Positions 57,021 through 64,000 of a stretch of 64,000 nt of DNA are shown in pieces (the stretch's first letter is position 1; each line of letters starts with the position of its first letter). Source of the stretch: Isoetes taiwanensis (lineage: Eukaryota; Streptophyta; Lycopodiopsida; Isoetales; Isoetaceae); assembly GCA_021234155.1 (NCBI GenBank), contig JAJEKV010000014.1:4791563-4855562 (forward strand), read 5' to 3'. The position numbers and the translations under genes are program-made. Below the pieces are notes generated by a model that saw only the letters and a program-made list of their open reading frames with translations, did not search any database and was not told the DNA's origin.

Positions 57021-60000
57021 TTCTAGACAATTCTAGACAGGCCGATTCTAGACAATTTTGGGCTTCAGAGACTCTTTAGATCTGTTGGGGTTCAATCAGC
57101 CGTTTCATCGTTTCCAACTAGCTTTGTCAGCATTATAGTACGAGGTCTTTGGTACGACTGTTCACACACAGATATGCAGGGAAAATGCAACATGTATTTT
57201 ATAAGTTAAGAATGGTTGTTTTTATGAAAGGGCAAATGCCAACATGATTCTCAAGCTTGTGTTGCAGGTGATTAATTGCTGAGGGCGCTTGGTCGATGCA
57301 TGTTTTTATGCATGAAGAACCACAAACAGGCTGTGCTTGTTGATGCTCTGCGACTTCATTTTGAGACAAACCCAAAGCTTGCATTTTTTCGTTACCCCAT
57401 TTTACTCTAGGTATTAATTTTCCTAATCTTGCCAGATATGGCGTGTAGAGCAAGCCGCAGCTCATTCCCATAAATGAAGATTTACTTTGCAGGTTGTTTT
57501 TGGAGATGGAAGTGCGTTTTTTAAAGCAAACAATTAAAGTTCAGATGCCCTTTTTTTTCTCTCGTTTCGCAAGAAAGCCAATTTGCATCCCTTTGACTAT
57601 CTACATGGTTGTTACAGTTGCAAGAGGTATTTGGAGAGAAGCTGTCAGCATTTGATAATGTGAGTACATTTGACACTCTATTTTAGTGCTTGTTCCTATA
57701 TTTAAAAAGAAAAACAAAGTGTAGTGCAATGTACTTATGGTAAAATCGTCTGAAAAGACATTTGTCTAGGTGGTTTGTCTCATCAATAAAAAGCCTCTCA
57801 GAGCAATTGTATTGACCATGATTTCTCTCAAGCCTTTTTGTGTAAGTTGAACCGGTTTGCCACCGCTAGCGTTTACGCCACGCTTGTGCTTTGATTGTTT
57901 CTTTGCTGTCATCAGCGTCCGTATAGTTCACGACGTGCGAATGTAGCTAGAGAGATATAGAAATTTGTAGATTGATGACTTAGCAAGAAGTTTCTAGAAT
58001 TTGTTTAGCCTCTTTGTTGCTCATTCTTGCAAAATGCTAAGAAATCTTTTTGAAATTTTCTAGTTGTACACCAAATGTAATTGACTATCACGTTCTAGTG
58101 GAAAGCATGGAGTGCATGCAGTTCGGTGAGCTCTAGATCTTGGATCTTTTGGAAATTTACATCTATAAATTAGCTGTGTAGACATTTCATTCTGTTTTTT
58201 CAATCTTTTGCTCATCTGGAAAGATATTAGTTGCTAACCTAAGTGGTTGTAACCAGAGGCTACAACCAGGAGCAAAACTCGCGATTTAAAATGGTAAGCT
58301 GATAGTGCTGGAGCGACAGGTAGAATTTTTGGAAGCACAATGTAGCATGGCAATATTTGGAAATTGCTAACAAGCCAAAACCCAACAATCGTGTATTAAT
58401 ATCGGTACTGTATTTGGTTATGGAACTCTATTGCATTATCTTACCGGCACAAAAGATTGATGCATGCACTACGTAGACTCTTTCTAAAAGCTATCAATTT
58501 CTTGCAGGGTTTTGATACTAGCTCGAGAAGAAGTATGTAAACACATTAAGGCTTCGCTGGTGTGGGAAAGCTAAGGTCAATAATACTTCCAGTTCTTTTT
58601 GTTGAGTTAAGTTAGTTAGAGGTTCGGTTTAGCTTTACATCAATCCCCCTCAGCATTGGAAACTTCATATTTTGGACATGTTTTTGCATATCGGTCAAAA
58701 TTTCTGTGAAGTTGCTATAGATCTGAAGATTTTCTTTGCATGATCTTCTATGCATATATATATCAATAATTCAGCAATCTTTCTTCTTTAATTTCCTGTT
58801 TCTTTTACCATCTTTATATTTTTTACATTCCTGTTTGCCAAGCGTGACCCCATTTGCTATTGTTGCAGAAGCTTAGTTTACTGCATGTAGACATGTTTAA
58901 TATTGATATAACACGTGGGAAACCGACTCCATTTTCCAATCTCTGCCCATCAGGTACAGCACGGCCTTGCAACAATAAAGCTAAGAATTGCTCATTTTTG
59001 TTTGATACATACGTTCATCATATTATGCAGTCGTGATCTACAGAGGAGAAATCTCTTTAAGACGAGAGTTTCCATAAATATAACTACCTGCTCAGCTTGC
59101 ATAAAGATGGCAACAAAACTGCCATTTCCACGTAAAGAACTGCAATAGATTTCTTAAGCACTACATAGTCTAGCATGTCCTTGGTTTGGAATTTGGCTCA
59201 ATTTTCTTGCTTCTGCAATTTCTTGATGAATGGGTGGGTATGTTTCTCATGCTAGATTTCATGGGCTCATGAAAAGAAACATTATTCAAAAAGTAATACA
59301 TCATTGCCATATTTAATGACCGATATAATTAGAATTTCCTCTAAGATGCCACATTTCAAGCAAAGCATGCATAGTTAGGCCCAGATACACACTATCTCAA
59401 CTTTTTTTTGCAGCTTACTGCTGTGTGGCAAACACAATTTTTTGTATGTATTCGTCTATCTTAAAGTCAGGCAGGCACATTTGAGACGTTCTAGCATGCA
59501 TTACAATATGTTTGAAAGCAGTCATGCCTTTGTTTGTAGGGCTTTTATAACTCTTTCTCAAGCAGTTTGCCAGCATTTATAGCTGGGAACAATCACCATC
59601 AAAACTAGAACAACGTCTAGATTTGCATTCTTATCTTTTCCTGTTTCCAAGAAACTTGGAGTAAAATCTGTACTGTTATTCTCCATGATTGACCACAGGG
59701 GATGGAGTTTGTGGTGATGTCTTAAAGACACATCCTGTGACACGGCCAAAAAGTCTAATATTGAATTCTGTTGTATAGAAGCTAAAGCTCAGCTCATCAA
59801 ATGCCATTCATCGTATTTGTTCTTTGAGAAAAATTCATGTCAATAGGCTTATTGCAGTTCAAAATACAAATGCAAATTTTTTAAAAGCTATTTTTGCTCT
59901 TTAAATTATAATTTTATGTTTATTTGTCATTTGCAACTCAATCGTGTTATAACATGGAAACCGGGGATATCATTCGGGCTACGAAATGGAAGATGGGGTG

Positions 60001-60120
60001 CCAATTCCTTTCAACAGGGCACCCCCGGTTATCATGTTATGGCTGCCTGAGACTTGGTCGCAGACTTTGGGAAAGAAGATCCATTCTCTATCAAATGCCG
60101 TCGCAAAGAGATAAGATGTC
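57021..60120 (+). other. Possible 5' part of the acidic-protein gene; unresolved
   Basis: Exon-like pieces with splice signals: 57,620-57,659 (LQEVFGEKLSAFDN, before GTGAGT) and 58,867-58,951 (KLSLLHVDMFNIDITRGKPT, before GTACAG). A plus-strand frame near 59,960-60,110 contains MEDGVPIPFNRAPPVIMLWL and ends at TAA. I could not join these in phase to the downstream exons. Confidence 0.3.
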
Positions 60121-60252
60121 AAAGTAAGTAGTTTTGGGCACACTCATTCTAGTTTCTATAAAAACTAGTGTATTGGACCACATATCAAAGTAAGTAGTTG
60201 TGGGCACACTCATTCTAGTTTCTATAAAAACTATTGTATTGGACCACATAAC
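60121..60252. repeat. Tandem duplication, 66-bp unit, two copies
   Basis: AAAGTAAGTAGTT(T/G)TGGGC starts at 60,121 and again at 60,187. The units differ at only a few positions. Confidence 0.9.
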
Positions 60253-60849
60253 GCCAATAATAGAAATTGCCGCCTAGGCATTATCTTCGCACTGCAAGTT
60301 CGTTCCTTTAAATTCCCAAACTCAATGGGCAGATCACCACCACATAGGCCAATGCCGATGTTCATGCATTATAAATAACGTCTTTACACCTCTTTTGCCA
60401 AGGGATGAAGTTGCTACACGTCTCGAACTTATGTGTGCATTTTAACAAAGAAATGCTTTTTCCAACTTACAGTTCAATGACCCCAGAGACTGCATAACAT
60501 GCATGTTGTTAAAAACATGAGAAATGTTAGTAAATCACAACTTCTAGAGACGCTATTGGAAATTTCAGTTCGTCCACTGATTCACTATATTGGCAAATTT
60601 CAGTTCGTCCATTTGCAAGCTTATTTTTGGGTTGCCCCTAGGGGGGCAAACCTTTGTTTATGTGGGTATGTGGGCATATCAAGTATATCTTAAGATATGC
60701 CTAGCATATCTTGGTGATCGCCCGCAAACCCAAAGCCGGGCCGCCAGAAACTCTCGGTCATCCAAAATTTCATTTCTTCGTAGGCGTGGCTATGGCGCAG
60801 CTCGACCCTTCTTCTTCTTCCAAGCATTTTCCTCTGGCTTCCAAGAGCA

Positions 60850-61450
60850 TGGCAGTTATTTACCACCTGCTTTGAGTTTGGATGTACAAACAGCAAATGC
60901 TGTAAATGATTGTGCTATGGTACTTGATGAAAATACAGAGCTTCAAGATGAAGTTCCAGAGGAGGTCTTGGCAGTGGACCAACCCAAAAAGGAAATGGAG
61001 GAGTCCGTTGACATTCCTGTTGTAATATCAGGTGTAGCTGAAAGATCTTTTGGTGAATGTGCTGGATTAGATGTCTTCCCTGAAAATGAAGAATTTAACT
61101 GCTTGGATATGGGGCCAGTGGCATTTGAGATGTGCACACCCACGATAAAGAGCGATCCAGATGCTGAATCAAGCGACGACTTGCCAAACATATGTAGTGA
61201 GCATCAAATGTTTACAATAATATTTATTTTTTAAGTATTCTTGGTTCAAAATTGCAATGACATTTCTTTGTTTGTTTAGGCACACTAAGCAGCCCCAAAA
61301 GCTGCGCAAATGCAAAAATGCCATTCGTGGAACATACAGGTGCATCTGTCATTCTTAGTAGTAAGGATGTATTAGAAATACAGTGCATGCATATGTTAGC
61401 CCCGATAAAAAAAACTAAAACACCAACGAAATCATCATTCTTGCTTCTCG
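60850..61450 (+). CDS. Unidentified acidic protein, two exons in phase
   Basis: A plus-strand frame runs to a GTGAGC donor at 61,197; its start is unsure, with the best coding look from about 60,850 (SYLPPALSLDV). The next exon begins at 61,280 after TTTGTTTAG. The junction A|GC keeps the frame, giving DLPNIC-S-TLSSPKSCANAK. The first exon is strongly acidic (ELQDEVPEEVLAVDQPKKEM; SDPDAESSDD), and the second ends in a basic stretch (IKKTKTPTKS). No catalytic or membrane signature is visible. An intrinsically disordered regulatory protein is possible. The 3' end is not fixed; the frame stays open to 61,527 but the tail looks intronic. Confidence 0.5.
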
Positions 61451-61895
61451 TCTTTCGATATGTTCAACGTTTAAATGGAACCAATGGATTGTGTTTCTTT
61501 TTCCTATTTGCAACATTCAATTTGTGAGTTATTAGCGTATTTGAATGCCTTGCCTTATGAATTATGAATTGGGCATGGAAATAGCATTCCACTGATATGT
61601 TTGAGTCCAGTTTTTTAGGTTGCCCCTAAGGGGAAAACCCTCATCCATGTGGGTTTGTGGCATATTCTAAGTATATGTCAGTATATGCTCGAAAACATGA
61701 CTTTGTGATTTAAGCCATTTCACTCTCGGGTCACGGAGGGCAACCCTCCTTGCGCAGCACTTTGGTTTTTTTTTTTTCACTCAATGGTATTCTAGCCTAA
61801 CCTGAACTCCTGGCCTTCTAAAAAGAAAACAAAAAAGAAACCTCAAGCTGGACCATATACTACGGGAGAGGACGACGAAGAAAAGCAGCGCAGGC
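61451..61895. other. Spacer / 5' flank of the spatacsin gene
   Basis: Includes a phrase GGTTGCCCCTA(A)GGGG at 61,619 that resembles 60,638, and the poly(A)-retroposon copy at 61,767-61,822 (minus). No clear TATA box was seen within 100 bp of the spatacsin ATG. Confidence 0.4.
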
Positions 61896-63996
61896 ATGGA
61901 GGCGCACAAGGAAGAGGGGGATTTGCCCCTGCTTCGCCTTGAGAGCTGGGAACGTATTCCCGATTCGCATTTTTCCCAATTCGATTCAGCCTCTTTGTCT
62001 TGTTCTGGGCGAAGACTGGCAATCCACTCTCATTCTGGTGATTTGGCCTTTTTTCCTTTACGAAATTCCGATGCTTCTTCTTTATCTTCTTCTTCCTTCT
62101 CTACCTCTTCCTTATCTTCTGGGCGCATGAATTCCTCGCCCCCCCATATTTCTGCATGTGATCCACCATCGGAAAGCTCTTTTTGCCATCCAATTATATC
62201 CCAAATTGATTGTTTTACTTGGGGTTGTCAAGATGATGCGTACGGTGTTGATGGCATATCTGGCCCATTTGAAGATTTACTCTTTACCAGTGGACAAATT
62301 GGTCTCTGCATTTTTGGATTTGTATGGAAGGCCGATACCACCAATGGCAGGTCATTGCACGCAGACAGTGCTGGAAGAGGCGAAAATGCAATGCAAAATG
62401 ACAATCTTCTTCATGCCGAGGATAAAACCATATTCAAGCAAAAAGGGAACGTTTCATGCTCTATCTTGAATACGGAATTGGAATCGGGATCTAAAAGTTT
62501 GAAGCTTAGATTTCCTACGTTTCAATCATGTCCTATTGCCGACGTGGTACTCTTTAGCATCCCATACGACTCCCCTTCCTTTCTACGTTTAGTCATGTTT
62601 TACAAGAGTAAACTTTCTGACAAAGGCCCTGCTTCAGCTCAAGAAGAATTGGAAGGTTCTCAGATAGAAATGAAGAGTAAAACTTCAGATTGCAAAATTA
62701 CTAAACTGCTTTCATGTTCTTCCCACAACTTAGTAGCTGTCATGCTTCAGGAAACCGACAGTGCAACCAATTGGAACAATGAGATAGTTGTAGTTGCCTC
62801 AATACACCAGTGGGGATTGGTATGGTCATCATTTTTTATTCTGACCGACTCCACCTCTAATAGGTCTCACAATCCATGGGTGGATATAGCCCTAGCAGGT
62901 GATAAGCTATTTGGTCTCAAAGAAGATGGCACAATAATTGTCTGGGGAGCCATCACTATGGAACTTGTTGTCAAAATTGACGTGATGCTGCACAGTCAGA
63001 TTCAGCTGACTGAAGACAAACTTAAAGATGAATGTTCTACAGTAGACCATTATGATGAGCCTGTTGAAAGACAATTATTTTTGAGATTCGATCGAATGGC
63101 CATTTCAGAGGATTGTTTGTTGTTAGCAGTTAGTACTTTGAAAGGAGAAGTATATCTCGTGCATGTAGATGAGCTCTTTAGTAGGACAAATCATGTTTTA
63201 GAATCTGTATACAATTCACAAGATCTACAGGTCTCATCAATATGGGAGCTGGCAGGTTTGGACGTTGGCAAAGTGTCGCCTTACAACTCCCTGCCTAATC
63301 GTTACTGGCTATCAAGCTTGAACAAGGCTGAGATTAATCCCGATGATGAATACACAAAGAAGCATTCCAACCTGGGGAATCCCAAATGGCGTCTTGGTGG
63401 TTCCCAACAAAGCCATCAATATTCAGATAGTGGGTTCTCTACGAATACAACACAATTTATGGATCACAAGTCCAGTTTGCTATCTACAGAAACAAGTAAA
63501 CCATTTCGAAGAGTGATGTTGCCTTATGAACGAGTGGGCCATGTAGAGCTAATGGCAATAAATTCTTACTGCATCACTGAAGTGGTTCCTGACTTGGAAA
63601 ATTCAGGACATTTCACAGTAGTGCAGAATCTGTTGAGAGTTTGCCATGGCTCTTCCATGGAGCCTCAAAATGCAGCACAATGGTGTACACCAAAACATAG
63701 GAAATTCACAGGCAATGCCATTTCTTTTTGCTTTCAAGGGCTCCTCTACTTGGTCTCTCCAGATGGGTTGCACGTTGTTCTGCCTCCTTTAACTGCCCCA
63801 GGTAGGAATGTAGCAAAGAATACGTCTCGAGGCCTTTGGTGGCTAATGGATGGAAGTTCAGTCTTGTACGCATTTGAAAACCACTCGCACGATAGGATCA
63901 TTAGATCTCCATCACAGCAATGGGAGATTTCAATCTTAGACAGGGCTTTAGTCTATGACGGATTGTGGGAGGCCGAACACCTGTGTTTGCAGAATG
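61896..63996 (+). CDS. Spatacsin (SPG11-like) homologue, first exon
   Basis: The frame starts at ATG 61,896 (MEAHKEEGDLPLLRLESWER) and stays open for 700 codons to AAT-G|GTAA at the right edge, where a GT donor at 63,997 probably ends exon 1. Plant spatacsin homologues start with a similar L-L-x-L-x-x-W segment and have the ILDRALVYDG...EAEHLCLQNG segment at this depth, where the propeller-like N-terminal part passes into the helical-repeat region; full plant proteins are about 3,000 residues. This exon supplies the N-terminal part, which includes short Ser-rich runs (residues 60-90) and WD-like strands (DGTIIVWGAITMELVVKI). In animals spatacsin works with spastizin and AP-5 in lysosome reformation; its plant role is little known. 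No stop or frameshift occurs, so the gene looks intact. The start is the first ATG after upstream stops. Confidence 0.85.
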
Positions 63997-64000
63997 GTAA

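Overview
The window looks like nuclear DNA from a land plant with a repeat-rich genome. The evidence is GT-AG exons of plant-type genes (a spatacsin homologue, a HINT histidine-triad protein, a PMT-family methyltransferase end, a PPR fragment), plant-type transposons (a chromovirus, PIF/Harbinger, LINEs), telo-box/TATA promoter-like repeats and many GGCCGTCC-rich intergenic repeats. I cannot fix the lineage from sequence alone; a seed-free plant (fern or lycophyte) is only a weak guess.

Layout. 1-11.4 kb: a promoter-like dispersed repeat (R1), 3' fragments of a LINE family that ends in short tandem repeats instead of poly(A), and the last two exons of a HINT gene (8039-8287). 11.45-14.25 kb: a second dispersed repeat (R2), then four exons that splice together in one phase and form an unidentified plus-strand gene. 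17.7-24.6 kb: a long (TA)n tract, R1 copy 2, a foldback element with arms of about 100 bp, and a minus-strand first exon behind a TATA box followed by a pyrimidine-rich intron-like stretch. 24.7-32.1 kb: broken PIF/Harbinger transposase and SANT/Myb-like ORF1 reading frames (both minus), an internal tandem duplication, a LINE with an intact YADD box, and the terminal exon of a PMT-type methyltransferase between two copies of a duplicated segment. 32.5-39.8 kb: a LINE 3' end with poly(A) and a target-site duplication, a frameshifted PPR fragment, R1 copy 3.

40,628-53,784 is the largest structure: a full-length minus-strand Ty3/Gypsy chromovirus with LTRs of about 1.55 kb, TGTGACG/CGTCACA ends, TTAAG target-site duplication, an initiator-Met-like primer binding site, a polypurine tract, and recognisable gag, protease, RT, RNase H, integrase and chromodomain pieces. 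It also carries about 4 kb of extra sequence between the 5' LTR and gag. That stretch holds two TATA-box-led ORF units and four copies of an imperfect hairpin, and I cannot assign it to a known retrotransposon gene. The reading frames are broken, and the mismatches between its two LTRs cluster at CAG/CTG/CCGG sites, which suggests assembly or base-calling error as much as decay.

55.4-64 kb: a second LINE 3' end, tandem repeats, an unidentified acidic-protein gene with a phase-consistent exon pair (to 61.4 kb), and the 2.1-kb first exon of a spatacsin (SPG11-like) gene running to the right edge of the window. The host genes appear to be independent single genes, and nothing here suggests an operon or pathway cluster.
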